DNA from: Bacteroidales bacterium
Lineage (GTDB): Bacteria > Bacteroidota > Bacteroidia > Bacteroidales > UBA1715
NCBI GenBank assembly: GCA_016714605.1
Contig: JADKDL010000005.1
Span: 184,003 to 248,002 of the forward strand
Length of the DNA: 64,000 nucleotides
Direction of reading: 5' to 3'
Shown here piece by piece: positions 37,203-47,309 of this stretch; the first letter of the stretch is position 1, and every line of letters starts with the position of its first letter. Under the pieces are notes generated by a model that was not told the DNA's origin, did not search any database, and saw only the letters and a list, made by a program, of their open reading frames with translations. A program made the position numbers and the translations under genes.

Positions 37203-38561
37203 TTAACCTCTATTATCTATTTGTGTATAATTTGTAGCAGGATACACGTTTTTGTATGCAGGTCTGATGATTCTCTTTTGCTCAAAGTTAAGCTCTTCAA
37301 GACGGTGAGCTGCCCAACCTGCCATTCTAGACATTGCAAACACCGGGGTAAATACTTCTTCCGGAATACCTATTGCAGAATATACAAAGCCAGAGTAAAA
37401 GTCTACGTTAGCACAAACAACTTTATCAGAAGCACCACCTTTAAACTCAGCAAAAGCTTCTGGCGCTAGGCGTTCTACTCTTTCATATAATTCATATTCA
37501 GCCAATTTTCCTTTTTCTTGAGCTAGTTTTCTAGCACTTTCTTTAAGAATTATTGCTCTTGGGTCTGATAATGTATAAATAGCATGTCCAATTCCGTAGA
37601 TTTTACCTGAGCCATTAAATGCTTCTTTTCTAAGAATTTTCATCAGATAATCTCTCACTTCGCGGTCGTTTTCCCAGTCCTTAACATTTGCTTTTATATT
37701 AGTCATCATCTCTTCCACCATTAAGTTTGCTCCACCGTGCAGAGGACCTTTAAGCGATGCAATTGCAGATGCTGTAGAAGCGTATGTATCTGTACCCGAA
37801 GAACTTGTTACTCTCATAACAAATGTTGAATTATTACCTCCACCATGCTCTGCATGAAGAACTAAAGCTAAATCAAGAATTTGAGCTTCAGATTTTGTCC
37901 AATTATCTTCACCTTTAAGTAGGTATAAAAAGTTTTCGGCAGTAGACAGGAGCGGATTAGGATGTCTTACAACCAATTCACCTCTGTGGTAAGCGTGCAT
38001 CATTCCATGATAAGCATAAGCAATTATCACCGGAAATTTTGCTATAAGGCTAATTGATTGTCTTAGAATATTTTCTCTTGATATGTCATCGGCATATTTA
38101 TCTAGGGTGTAAAGTGCCAATACAGAACGAGATAGCATATTCATGATGTCTCTTCCTCGTAATGAAAGAATCATGTTTTTTACGAAAGAACTGGTTAAAT
38201 CTCTTTTGCTAGCTAATAGAGAATTGAAAGCATCTAACTCATTTTTATTAGGGAGCTTTCCAGAAAGTAATAGATAGGTGCTTTCTTCAAAACCTTGTCT
38301 TCTGTCTTTTAGAAATCCTTTGCAGATTTCTTCAACATCCATTCCTCTATAGAATAATTTTCCTTCAATAGGTTCTAACCCTTTATCTGTTTTATTATAT
38401 CCTTTTACATCTCCAATATTAGTAAGACCAACCAAAACTCCTGTATGATCTTTATTTCTCAAACCACGCTTTACATCGAATTTCTCAAATAATTCTTTGT
38501 CAAGTCGGCAACTTTCTTTGACGGCACTTGATAGGTGTACCAATAATTCATCGTGTGTCAT
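37203..38561 (-). CDS. gltA: Citrate synthase (Bacteroidota long type)
   Basis: Condenses oxaloacetate and acetyl-CoA to citrate. 452 residues. Catalytic signatures: His in ALVLHAEHGGGNNSTF, GPLHGGANLMVEEMM with GIGHAIY, and Asp in CANVDFYSGFVY. A longer N terminus precedes the FYRGMDVEEICKGF domain, as in Bacteroides-type enzymes. It starts 8 nt after the icd stop and is the last gene of the acn-icd-gltA operon. Confidence 0.95.
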   Translation of the reverse strand: MTHDELLVHLSSAVKESCRLDKELFEKFDVKRGLRNKDHTGVLVGLTNIGDVKGYNKTDKGLEPIEGKLFYRGMDVEEICKGFLKDRRQGFEESTYLLLSGKLPNKNELDAFNSLLASKRDLTSSFVKNMILSLRGRDIMNMLSRSVLALYTLDKYADDISRENILRQSISLIAKFPVIIAYAYHGMMHAYHRGELVVRHPNPLLSTAENFLYLLKGEDNWTKSEAQILDLALVLHAEHGGGNNSTFVMRVTSSSGTDTYASTASAIASLKGPLHGGANLMVEEMMTNIKANVKDWENDREVRDYLMKILRKEAFNGSGKIYGIGHAIYTLSDPRAIILKESARKLAQEKGKLAEYELYERVERLAPEAFAEFKGGASDKVVCANVDFYSGFVYSAIGIPEEVFTPVFAMSRMAGWAAHRLEELNFEQKRIIRPAYKNVYPATNYTQIDNRG

Positions 38562-38569
38562 AGGCGTAT

Positions 38570-39829
38570 TTATTTGTTGTTATTTATTAATTCTTGTATA
38601 AATTCTTTTGTTGTCCGTTTTTTGCCACCTTCCATAAGTGAAAATAAGTCGGCGGTAACGGTTTTATTTATAAATGCTTTTTTAATAGATTCATATAAAA
38701 GTTTTGCAGCTTCATCCCAACCAATGTATTCTAGGAGCAATGCCGCAGAAAGTAAAAATGAACTCGGATTGGCTATTCCTTTTCCGGCAATAGATGGAGC
38801 AGTTCCGTGAGTTGCCTCAAATACAGCATGTCCGGTATTGTAATTTATATTTGCACCTGGCGAAATACCGATACCTCCAACCATAGCGGCTAACTGGTCT
38901 GATACATAATCGCCGGTCAAATTCATTGTAGCTATTACCGAATAATTTTTAGGATGTAACAGCGTCTCTTGCAAAAAGGCATCGGTTATTACATCGTTAA
39001 TTATAACCTTTCCTTTATCTTTAGCTTGTTGAAGGAGCATGGCTGCAATGTTTTCTCCCGATTCTGTAATATCTTTTTGATATTGTTGCATGGTATAAAC
39101 CTTATCGCCAAACAATTTCTCTGCAATATCGTAGCCCCAGTTTTTAAATGCACCTTCGGTAAATTTCATAATATTTCCTTTATGAACTAAAGTAACAGTA
39201 GGTTTCTTATTATCAATAGCATACTTTATAGCAGCAATTATGAGTCTTTCGCTACCTTCTTGCGATACTGGTTTTACGCCCAATGATACCGTTTCAGGAA
39301 ATCTTATGGAATTAACTCCCATTTCATTAAGCAGGAAATTTTTAAATTTCTATTCTCTTTGTGCCGTGCATAAATTCTATTCCGGCATAAATATCTTCAG
39401 TATTTCTCTAAAAATTGTAAAATCTACATTTTGTGGGTCTTTTACCGGACTCACAATTCCTTCAAAATATCTTACCGGTCTGAAACAAACATACAAATCT
39501 AGTTTCTGACGAAGTTGTACATTTATTGAACGAAATCCTTTTCCTACAGGTGTGGTAAGCGGTCCTTTTATTGAAACTATATGTTTTTGGAGAATTTCAA
39601 CCGTTTCATCGGGCAAAATTGTTCCAGTCTTTTCCATTGCTTTACCGCCAGCCAGTACCTCTTTCCAAATAATACTCTTTTTGCCTTTATAGGCTTTTTC
39701 TATTACTTCATTTACAAATTCAATTGAAGGTTTACAAATATCTACACCAATGCCATCTCCTTCTATATAAGGTATTTCTGGATTTTCAGGAACAATAAGC
39801 TTATTATTTTCAAATTTTATTAGAGACAT
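38570..39829 (-). CDS. icd: Isocitrate dehydrogenase (NADP-type), two frameshifts
   Basis: Oxidative decarboxylation of isocitrate to 2-oxoglutarate. ATG at 39829 (MSLIKFENNKL); an in-frame ATG at 39874 would overlap the end of acn. Visible motifs: IPYIEGDGIGVDI, KGPLTTPVGKGFRSINVQLRQ, LDLYVCFRPVRYF, and in the second half MNLTGDYVSDQLAA and ATHGTAPSIAGKG. A missing A near 39410 stops the first part after TIFRE; the next frame reads NTEDIYAGIEFMHGTK; a second indel near 39350 leads to FLLNEMGVNSIRFPETV, which runs to 38570. Repaired length is about 419 residues, close to E. coli Icd (416). Both indels are in short A-runs, which points to sequence error. Confidence 0.92.
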
Positions 39830-39857
39830 TTCTGCTAGTTTTAATATTTGTAATATT

Positions 39858-42125
39858 TTATTTATTAGTAGCAACTAAATTTAATGCACTTCCGGCTTTA
39901 AACCATTCTATTTGAAGTTGATTGTAGGTTTGAATTGCTTCTATTTCTTCTGTCGAACCATCAATGTGTTTTATTACAACTTTTATATTTTTATTTGGAG
40001 AAAATTTTGAAAGTCCGATAATTGAAAGCGTGTCGTCTTCTTTTATTTTATCGTAATCGTTGCTATTGGCAAAGGTGAGGGCTAACATTCCCTGTTTTTT
40101 TAAATTTGTTTCATGTATTCTTGCAAACGATTTTGCCAAAATTACTTTTACACCAAGAAATCTAGGTTCCATAGCAGCATGTTCTCTTGAAGAGCCTTCG
40201 CCGTAGTTGTCTTCAGCAACAACAATAGAATCTATGCCTACAGCTTTGTATGCTTTAGCAACCGATGAAACTTTATCATATTGTTGGTTGAGCTGATTTT
40301 TTACTGTATTACTTTCACCATTATAAGCATTTATGGCTCCCATCAATAAATTGTCTGAGATATTTTGTAAATGCCCACGATATTTAAGCCACGGACCTGC
40401 CATTGAAATATGGTCAGTGGTGCATTTACCTTTCACTTTGATAAGAAGCTTCAAATCGGTAAAATCTTTACCATTCCATGCTTTGAAGGGTTCAAGAAGT
40501 TGCAATCTATCGGAAATAGAATTTACTAAAATTTCAATTCCTGCATTTTTATCGTCAGGGGCAATGAAACCTGCATCAGCCTTTTCAAAACCTTTTTGTG
40601 GTATTACTTCACCTTTCGGAGCTTCAAGTTTCACTTTTTCTCCTTTTGAATTGGTAAGAGTATCAGTGAGTGGATTAAAATCCATTCTTCCGGCTAGTGT
40701 AAGAGCCGTAACTATTTCGGGCGAGGCAACAAATGAATATGTATTTGGGTTACCATCGTTTCTTTTTGCAAAGTTTCTGTTGAATGAGGTTATTATTGAA
40801 TTCTTTTCCTCCGGATTTTCATTTTTTCTATTCCATTGTCCAATGCACGGTCCGCAGGCATTTGCCATTACCAATCCGCCAATTTGGTTGAATACAGATA
40901 ATACACCATCGCGTTCAGCAGTTTGTTTAACCATATCAGAACCTGGAGTTATTATAAAGTCAGCTTTTACCTGCAAGTCTTTCTCTTGTGCTTGTTTGGC
41001 TACAGAAGAAGCTCTGGTCATATCTTCATAAGAAGAGTTTGTGCAAGAACCTATTAAACCTACTTTTAGTTCTAAAGGAATATTTTCTTTTTGTGCAAAT
41101 TCTTTAAATTCAGAAATAGGAGTTGCTACATCTGGCGAGAAAGGACCATTTATGTATGGCTCAAGTTTGTTTAGGTCAATTTCAATAACTCTATCAAAAT
41201 ATTTTTCCGGATTTTCAAGCACCTCTTGGTCAGCTTTCAGGTATTGAGCAATAGCATCAGCGCTTTGTGCAACTTCTTGTCTGTTAGTGCTTTTTAGGTA
41301 GAGCTTCATGCTTTTGTCATAAGCAAATATTGAAGTTGTAGCACCTACTTCGGCTCCCATATTACAAATAGTAGCCTTTCCTGTACAAGAAAGATTATCT
41401 GCACTTTCGCCAAAATATTCAATAATTGCATTAGTTCCACCCTTCACCGTAAGAATACCAGCTAATTTTAGAATAATATCTTTAGGAGAAGCCCAACCAC
41501 TTAGTTTGCCTGTGAGTTTAACACCTATAAGTTTAGGCATTTTAAGTTCCCAAGCCATACCAGACATTACATCAACAGCATCGGCACCGCCTACACCTAT
41601 AGAAATCATTCCTAAACCGCCACCATTCACCGTGTGACTGTCTGTTCCTATTATCATGCCACCAGGGTAGGCATAGTTTTCTAATATTATTTGGTGAATA
41701 ATACCTGCGCCTGGTTTCCAAAATCCAATACCATATTTTTGTGAAACAGAACTAAGAAAATCATAGACCTCTTTGTTGGTCTGATTAGCTTTTGAGAGGT
41801 CAAAAGCCACACCACTTTCGGCTATTATTAAATGGTCGCAATGAACCGATGAGGGTACTGCTGTTTTACTTTTTTTTGTGTTTATGAACTGCAACAAAGC
41901 CATTTGGGCTGTAGCATCTTGCATGGCAACTCTATCAGGGTAAAAATTAACATAATCTATACCTCTTTTTATTTCAGATACTTGTGCTAAATCAGCCTCG
42001 TCTATATGTGCATACAAAATCTTTTCCGATAGGGTGAGTGGGCGTTTAACCTGCGTTTTTACATTGTCTATTCTGCTTTTAATTTTTGAGTAAGTACTCT
42101 TTATCAGTGCTATGTCGTAGATCAT
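39858..42125 (-). CDS. acn: Aconitate hydratase (mitochondrial-type)
   Basis: Interconverts citrate and isocitrate. 755 residues. [4Fe-4S] ligands lie in GLIGSCTNSSYEDM and NACGPCIGQW; substrate residues in GTDSHTVNGGGLGM and the swivel-domain GEGSSREHAAMEPR. Opening IDEADLAQVSEIKRGIDYVNFYPDRVA is typical for mitochondrial-type aconitase rather than AcnB. First gene of acn-icd-gltA, 28 nt before icd. Confidence 0.95.
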   Translation of the reverse strand: MIYDIALIKSTYSKIKSRIDNVKTQVKRPLTLSEKILYAHIDEADLAQVSEIKRGIDYVNFYPDRVAMQDATAQMALLQFINTKKSKTAVPSSVHCDHLIIAESGVAFDLSKANQTNKEVYDFLSSVSQKYGIGFWKPGAGIIHQIILENYAYPGGMIIGTDSHTVNGGGLGMISIGVGGADAVDVMSGMAWELKMPKLIGVKLTGKLSGWASPKDIILKLAGILTVKGGTNAIIEYFGESADNLSCTGKATICNMGAEVGATTSIFAYDKSMKLYLKSTNRQEVAQSADAIAQYLKADQEVLENPEKYFDRVIEIDLNKLEPYINGPFSPDVATPISEFKEFAQKENIPLELKVGLIGSCTNSSYEDMTRASSVAKQAQEKDLQVKADFIITPGSDMVKQTAERDGVLSVFNQIGGLVMANACGPCIGQWNRKNENPEEKNSIITSFNRNFAKRNDGNPNTYSFVASPEIVTALTLAGRMDFNPLTDTLTNSKGEKVKLEAPKGEVIPQKGFEKADAGFIAPDDKNAGIEILVNSISDRLQLLEPFKAWNGKDFTDLKLLIKVKGKCTTDHISMAGPWLKYRGHLQNISDNLLMGAINAYNGESNTVKNQLNQQYDKVSSVAKAYKAVGIDSIVVAEDNYGEGSSREHAAMEPRFLGVKVILAKSFARIHETNLKKQGMLALTFANSNDYDKIKEDDTLSIIGLSKFSPNKNIKVVIKHIDGSTEEIEAIQTYNQLQIEWFKAGSALNLVATNK

Positions 42126-42357
42126 TATTAAAGTAATATTAAGGTTAATTACTAGTTATGTTAATTTTTTTTTAGACTGACGAAACTAAGAATTATTACA
42201 AGATTTTTCAAATAATATATTGTTTATAATTTGCTTATTTTTGCAAATACTGTCTTTATGAATTTCTATTTTTGCATTCCTTTGTTTTTAGGTGCAATAT
42301 TTAATTATTTTTATCGACCAAAGGTTTGCAAATTGACTGATATATTGTATTTCTAAG

Positions 42358-43773
42358 ATGGAAAAAGCTACAAAAATAAATAGTGAGAATAATAGAATTT
42401 CAGTAGAACTGTTTAATAATATAGAAGCCGTTTCTTTTTTTTATTCACTTTTACTTTATGTATTTGCTAAGCCATGGCACAATCTGTTGTGGTATAAGCG
42501 TTTTGAAGTTACAGGAAAGGAGCAATTAAAAAACAATGTGGCGTATATTTTCTGTCCTAATCATCAGAATGCGCTTATGGATGCTATGGCTTTTGTAACT
42601 TCGTCTCCAATTCAATTGGTATGGTTGGCTCGAGCCGATATTTTTAAAAGTAAAATAGCTAAATCTATATTTACTTTCATGAAAATATTGCCAGTTTTTC
42701 GAATTAGAGATGGTGCCGATAGTTTAGGCGATAACGAATTGATTTTTGCAAAGTGTTCTGATATTTTGAACCAGAAAAAATCAATTGCATTATTTCCTGA
42801 AGCTACACATTGGGGTTTTAGAAAGTTGAGAAATACAAAAAAGGCTGCACCACGCATTGCCTTCTTGGCAGCAGAAAACAGCAATTTTACACTTGATGTT
42901 CATATTGTACCTTGCGGAATGTATTATCAGAACTATACGTCGGCTCGCAGTGGTTTATTATTGCAGTATGGAAAACCTTTTTCTATCTCAGACTTTGTGG
43001 TATTGTATAAGGAAAATCCAAGTAAGGCCTACAACTCTCTGCGTGAAAGAATTGAGTCGGAAATGCGACCTTTAATAATTGATATTAAAACAGAGAAATA
43101 TTATAAAACTTTTGATGAGGTAAGAAATATTTTTGATCAGTATTTGTTTACAGAAGGGAAGTCGGAACGTTCTATGATACAGAAATTTAATGCAGATAAA
43201 TTAATTATTGCAAAGCTCAATGAAGTTTTGCTTGAAAATGAATCAGAAATAGAACTTTTGGCAGCAAACGTAGAACAATATTCTGCTTTGAAAAATAAAA
43301 TAGATATAAATGAAGAAGTTATACAATACTCCAGTTCAAATTCTTTATTCAAACTGGGTATTGGTTTAATAATGCTTTTTATTTTGTTGCCGATATTTTT
43401 AGTTGGCTACTTTTCGCTGTTAATACCTTATTTTATTCCACTCTATTTTATAAATAAAAAGGTTAAGGATAAGCAGTTTATCAGTTCGGTTTCTTTTGGA
43501 TTAAGTTTTTTTCTAATACCTGCTTTTCATCTTATTTATCTTTTGATTATTTTTAATTCTATCAATTTGTCTTTAGTATTTGTACCAGTATTTTTATTCT
43601 TTTTCATTTTTCTATTTCCCTTTACTATAGATTATTATAAAAGGGTAATCTTATTAAAATCATCGGTTCGATTTTTATTTTTGAACCGTTTTGGAAATAA
43701 GATGGTTTTTGAACTCACAGAAATGCGTTTGTTAATAATAAGTAAAATGAAGGAATTGTTTGACACAAAATAA
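42358..43773 (+). CDS. PlsC/GPAT-like acyltransferase with C-terminal membrane region
   Basis: 471-residue membrane acyltransferase, probably for glycerol phosphate or lysophosphatidate. Motif I NHQNALMDA (about residues 65-73, HX5D as in glycerol-3-phosphate acyltransferases), the acceptor-site segment IFTFMKILPVFRIRDGAD, and motif III FPEATHW. A long linker follows, then three or four TM helices (about 335-440). The exact acyl donor and acceptor are unknown. Transcribed divergently from acn. Confidence 0.82.
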   Translation: MEKATKINSENNRISVELFNNIEAVSFFYSLLLYVFAKPWHNLLWYKRFEVTGKEQLKNNVAYIFCPNHQNALMDAMAFVTSSPIQLVWLARADIFKSKIAKSIFTFMKILPVFRIRDGADSLGDNELIFAKCSDILNQKKSIALFPEATHWGFRKLRNTKKAAPRIAFLAAENSNFTLDVHIVPCGMYYQNYTSARSGLLLQYGKPFSISDFVVLYKENPSKAYNSLRERIESEMRPLIIDIKTEKYYKTFDEVRNIFDQYLFTEGKSERSMIQKFNADKLIIAKLNEVLLENESEIELLAANVEQYSALKNKIDINEEVIQYSSSNSLFKLGIGLIMLFILLPIFLVGYFSLLIPYFIPLYFINKKVKDKQFISSVSFGLSFFLIPAFHLIYLLIIFNSINLSLVFVPVFLFFFIFLFPFTIDYYKRVILLKSSVRFLFLNRFGNKMVFELTEMRLLIISKMKELFDTK

Positions 43774-43801
43774 AAAAGGTTGTGTCTAAAAAACACAACC
43801 T
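43772..43801 (-). terminator. Rho-independent terminator (minus strand)
   Basis: Stem AGGTTGTGT/ACACAACCT followed on the minus strand by a T-run. It lies about 135 nt beyond the stop of the 43937 gene and overlaps the stop of the plus-strand acyltransferase gene. Confidence 0.7.
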
Positions 43802-43936
43802 AATCATTTAATAAATAATAAACCTTTTATTTAATAAACATTGCACACAAACCTACTCTTTATCAATCTAAATATCTAAAAAAACGTTTTTAAAATTTTA
43901 TAGTGCTGAATATGTTAACTTTACAAGATGCTTTGT

Positions 43937-45550
43937 TTATTTTTGAGCATCTATAAGTGTGAACTCAACTTTATTGTCAGATTTTGTAAAACCTTGCCAT
44001 ACTGTTCCGTCTTCGAAAACTGCATTTATACGACAAACATATTTTCCTGTCTGTAATTTTACACCATCAACAGTACCATCCCAACCTTCTGCGGGGTAAC
44101 CATCTTGTAATAATGTAGATTCCCAAATTCTTTCATTTTGAGGATTGAAAATTTCAATTCTATATTTTGATAGAGGAGAAGATACATCTGCTTTATAACC
44201 TTCTTTATTAGAAGCAAAATAACTTGTTGGTACTCTTAGAAAATGTTTTGTAACATTAACTTTTGATTTGAATTCAGATTTACATTTACTTAAATCTGTT
44301 ACCTCTAGTTTTAAGTCATAGATATCAGACGCTTCAAATTTGTGAATTGGAAAAGCATCGTTATAAATTATATTATTAATATGCCAAACGTATTTGAACC
44401 CGTTTGTGTGTCCTGAAAATTCAAATCTATATTCGGTTACATCAGTCATTGATGCTACAACCGTTCCTTCGGGTTGTTTTTTTACTATGACAGGTATTAC
44501 TATTTCTGATTTACATTGGTTTTCAAGATTAATATCGGTAAGTATTATAGTATCTAAACCTGCAAATTGCCAGTTTACTTTCATGTACCCGTTGCTGATA
44601 GGGGTGTACGGATTTTTCTTCACTTGCCAAATATATTGTTTGCCAAGGTCTTTGTCATTAGAAACGGCGTAAGGTGCATCAAAAACTCCTTGACAAACTT
44701 CTGTTTTTCCTTTGAATCCGGGAGTTTCAGGTTTGTCAACAGCAACAGAAAGTTTTTTGTTTAAACGGTTTCCTTTTTTATTTTCTATAATAGCTTCAAT
44801 TTCGTTGACACCTTCTTTATTCCATACAATGCGTATTTCGTGTTCCGACTTATCTACCAATGATGCATTAGAAGGAATATTCCATTTTATTGCAGTTTCT
44901 TTATTTACAGCACCTTTAAGCGAATAGACACATTCATTTCCAACACAAGTTTTTTGTCTGCCGAATAGTGCATAATCGGTAGGGTTTATCATTTCTAATT
45001 CATCATTTTCAAAATTTTCAATAGAACTTGTTTCCGTTTCTGTTTCTTTCTCATGGTTGACAGGTTCTTTTACATTATTATTAATTAGAGTTGTTGGTTT
45101 TTTATTAAGAGCTAAAATAGCAGCTTCTTGTTTTTCAATATTTACAGATTGTTTTTCTGAAGATGCTGTTATTGCTGTTTCTTCATTTATGTAATTGGTC
45201 TTTTCAATTTCTTTAGTTATTGGAGCTATTACAGACGGTTCATTATTTTGTTGAGGCAGGTTAAAACCTATACCCAATAAAAGAGAAAGTGCTGCAACAT
45301 AATAAACATTAACTTTGTTCAATTGGAATCTGAAGAAATCTCTTACCATGAGTTTGGTTTGTATTTTCAACCATAATCCGGAAGGAGGTGTAACTTCTTC
45401 ATTTTCAAATGTTTTTTTATACGCATCGTCTATACTTACGTCATTTAGTTTAGTCTCAATGCCGGACCAAGTAAATTCAGGCGGAGAGGTCTGCTCATTT
45501 CTAAAAGCATTGCCGTATAACTCCTCTATTAATATTTTTTTACTAGACAT
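43937..45550 (-). CDS. Putative anti-sigma / ECF-partner membrane protein with type B T9SS-like C terminus
   Basis: 537 residues. The cytoplasmic N terminus has two related motifs, AFRNEQTSPPEFTWSGIETKL (first 20 residues) and TFENEEVTPPSGLWLKIQTKL, of the PP..W..I...L type seen in proteins encoded next to Bacteroidota ECF sigma factors. A TM helix (about 81-97) precedes a periplasmic part with a low-complexity region, Ig/PKD-like domains and a C-terminal segment (IEIFNPQNERIWE, GWDGTVDGVKLQTGKYVCRI) resembling the gliding-motility/T9SS type B domain. It overlaps the sigma gene by 8 nt. Control of that sigma factor is inferred; no zinc anti-sigma motif was seen. Confidence 0.7.
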   Translation of the reverse strand: MSSKKILIEELYGNAFRNEQTSPPEFTWSGIETKLNDVSIDDAYKKTFENEEVTPPSGLWLKIQTKLMVRDFFRFQLNKVNVYYVAALSLLLGIGFNLPQQNNEPSVIAPITKEIEKTNYINEETAITASSEKQSVNIEKQEAAILALNKKPTTLINNNVKEPVNHEKETETETSSIENFENDELEMINPTDYALFGRQKTCVGNECVYSLKGAVNKETAIKWNIPSNASLVDKSEHEIRIVWNKEGVNEIEAIIENKKGNRLNKKLSVAVDKPETPGFKGKTEVCQGVFDAPYAVSNDKDLGKQYIWQVKKNPYTPISNGYMKVNWQFAGLDTIILTDINLENQCKSEIVIPVIVKKQPEGTVVASMTDVTEYRFEFSGHTNGFKYVWHINNIIYNDAFPIHKFEASDIYDLKLEVTDLSKCKSEFKSKVNVTKHFLRVPTSYFASNKEGYKADVSSPLSKYRIEIFNPQNERIWESTLLQDGYPAEGWDGTVDGVKLQTGKYVCRINAVFEDGTVWQGFTKSDNKVEFTLIDAQK

Positions 45551-46103
45551 TTTGAATCTTTTCTTTACTTAATTCCATTAACTTTGTTTGAATAATTTTT
45601 CTAGCCCTATGAAATTGTGATTTCGATGTGGCTATATCTATTCCAAGTATTTCTGCTATTTCTCTATGTTTGTACCCTTCTATTGCAAAAAGATTAAAAA
45701 CCATTTTGTAACCTTCAGAGAGCTCTTTTACAACATTTAATAATTCTTCTTTTGTAAACTCAGCATCATCTACATGAAATGATGTAATATCACTTTCTCT
45801 AATTTCTTCTACGTCTAATTGTTCGTAGTATTTCGTGTTTTGTCTGTAGTTCGTTATTGATGTATTTACAAAAATTCTTTTCATCCAACCTTCAAATGAA
45901 TGTTCTCTTGAAAATTGATGAATTTTGGTAAATATTTTCAAAAAACCTTCTTGTAGAATATCGTCTGCTTCTGCTTTATCTTTGGCATAGCGAAGACAAA
46001 TACTGTACATGCGTGAAGAAAAACGCTCATAAAGAACTTTCTGCATTTTTCTGTCATTTTTCAGACATCCTTCTATTATTTCATTTTCTGTAATCATCAA
46101 CAT
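45543..46103 (-). CDS. ECF-type RNA polymerase sigma factor
   Basis: 186 residues. Region 2 is seen in YSICLRYAKDKAEADDILQEGF and FEGWMKRIFVNTSITNYRQ; region 4 in LSEGYKMVFNLFAIEGYKHREIAEILG and the helix-turn-helix TSKSQFHRARKIIQTKL. No regions 1.1 or 3, as in ECF factors. Coupled by 8-nt overlap to the membrane protein gene downstream, so it probably belongs to a transmembrane signalling pair. Its regulon is unknown. Confidence 0.9.
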   Translation of the reverse strand: MLMITENEIIEGCLKNDRKMQKVLYERFSSRMYSICLRYAKDKAEADDILQEGFLKIFTKIHQFSREHSFEGWMKRIFVNTSITNYRQNTKYYEQLDVEEIRESDITSFHVDDAEFTKEELLNVVKELSEGYKMVFNLFAIEGYKHREIAEILGIDIATSKSQFHRARKIIQTKLMELSKEKIQNV

Positions 46104-46262
46104 CTTTTATTATATGCAAGACTTTTAAGTTTTTCGATTGGTTGCATTATTAATCAATTAAAATTAATTAATATTCTATAGTTTCAATCTTTATTTTATA
46201 TTTTCTGTGCTTGTATCGGTTGTATATTTTATATTTTCATTATCTCACATATATTTTTTATG

Positions 46263-46270
46263 TAGTTTTG
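46263..46270 (+). promoter_or_regulatory. Putative -7 box for the BNR lipoprotein gene
   Basis: TAGTTTTG matches TAnnTTTG and lies 37 nt before the ATG at 46308. No clear -33 element at the usual spacing. Confidence 0.3.
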
Positions 46271-46307
46271 TAAATGTCAAAAATTAGTATAATATATATT
46301 TATTGTA

Positions 46308-47309
46308 ATGAATATTAAGAAATTACTCTGTTTTTTGCTAACGGTTGCTACTGTTACTATTATATTGTCTAGTTGTTCAAAAAACAATGCAGACCTTGCT
46401 ATTCAATTTGTTAAGCTTAATAAATCTATTGATGTAGAGGATTTTCTTTTTTTAGATTCTCTGAATGGTTTTCTTTGTGGCGGTGTAGTTTTGGAAGAGG
46501 GCTGTATTTATAAAACCAGCGATGGTGGTGAAACATGGGACTTGCAATTTGAATGTACTGATAAACTAAGGAAGCTGTATATGGATGATTCTTCTAATAT
46601 ATATGCAGTGGGAGATAGCTTGTGTATTATTAAAAGTACTGATTTTGGCAATACTTGGCAGCATAGTTTTACCGCAGCTGCTCAGTCGTTTTGGTTTTGG
46701 GATAGAAGTAATCTGAGAGGTCTATGCAAAGCTCCTTGGGGCGAGCTAATTGCAGTAGGACGGAAGCAAAGTTCTTTTGGACTTATTTATCACGATGGAA
46801 AAGAAAATGATTATTTGACGCCTCTACAAGTCGGGTTTTCTATGAATGATATTATAGTTCACAACAATGAGGTTGTTGTTGCCGGATATGGGGCATTATT
46901 TACTGTAGACTCTTTGTTTGAGTTCGATTATCTTCCAATAAATGATGATAATTTTGTTGATTTATTTGCAATTGATAATTCAATTTATGCTTGTGGCTAC
47001 AACGGAGGTATCTACAAAATAGAAGATGGTGATTATTTAAGTCAGAAAAAAGTAAATAAAATAGTTTCTTTTTCAAGAGAACACTTTCTTTCTATTTGTT
47101 TTGCCGACACTATGAACGGTATCTGTTGCGGAGAAAGAGGGGTTGTATATGCAACTTCTGATGGTGGAAATGCTTGGAAATCAATAGAATTAGCAGATAA
47201 ACAGTCTTTAAGGAGTGTTGTATCTGCTAATTCTTATTTTTTAATAGGTTCAGAAAACGGTATTATTTATAGATATCCTGTTAAGAATGTATCTCTGCTT
47301 TTAGAATAA
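46308..47309 (+). CDS. BNR/YCF48-like repeat lipoprotein
   Basis: 333 residues. Lipoprotein signal with lipobox LSSC (Cys at about 24), then a beta-propeller of YCF48/BNR-type repeats: IYKTSDGGETWDL, IIKSTDFGNTWQHS and VYATSDGGNAWKS. Probably attached to an envelope membrane. Its 3' end overlaps the convergent SiaB-like gene by 29 nt. Function unknown; in plants and cyanobacteria the fold assists photosystem II assembly, which does not apply here. Confidence 0.75.
   Translation: MNIKKLLCFLLTVATVTIILSSCSKNNADLAIQFVKLNKSIDVEDFLFLDSLNGFLCGGVVLEEGCIYKTSDGGETWDLQFECTDKLRKLYMDDSSNIYAVGDSLCIIKSTDFGNTWQHSFTAAAQSFWFWDRSNLRGLCKAPWGELIAVGRKQSSFGLIYHDGKENDYLTPLQVGFSMNDIIVHNNEVVVAGYGALFTVDSLFEFDYLPINDDNFVDLFAIDNSIYACGYNGGIYKIEDGDYLSQKKVNKIVSFSREHFLSICFADTMNGICCGERGVVYATSDGGNAWKSIELADKQSLRSVVSANSYFLIGSENGIIYRYPVKNVSLLLE

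Noticed and set aside
40333..41031. 232-codon plus-strand open frame
   Set aside because: Antisense shadow of aconitase, created by codon bias; aconitase motifs cover the same stretch on the minus strand.
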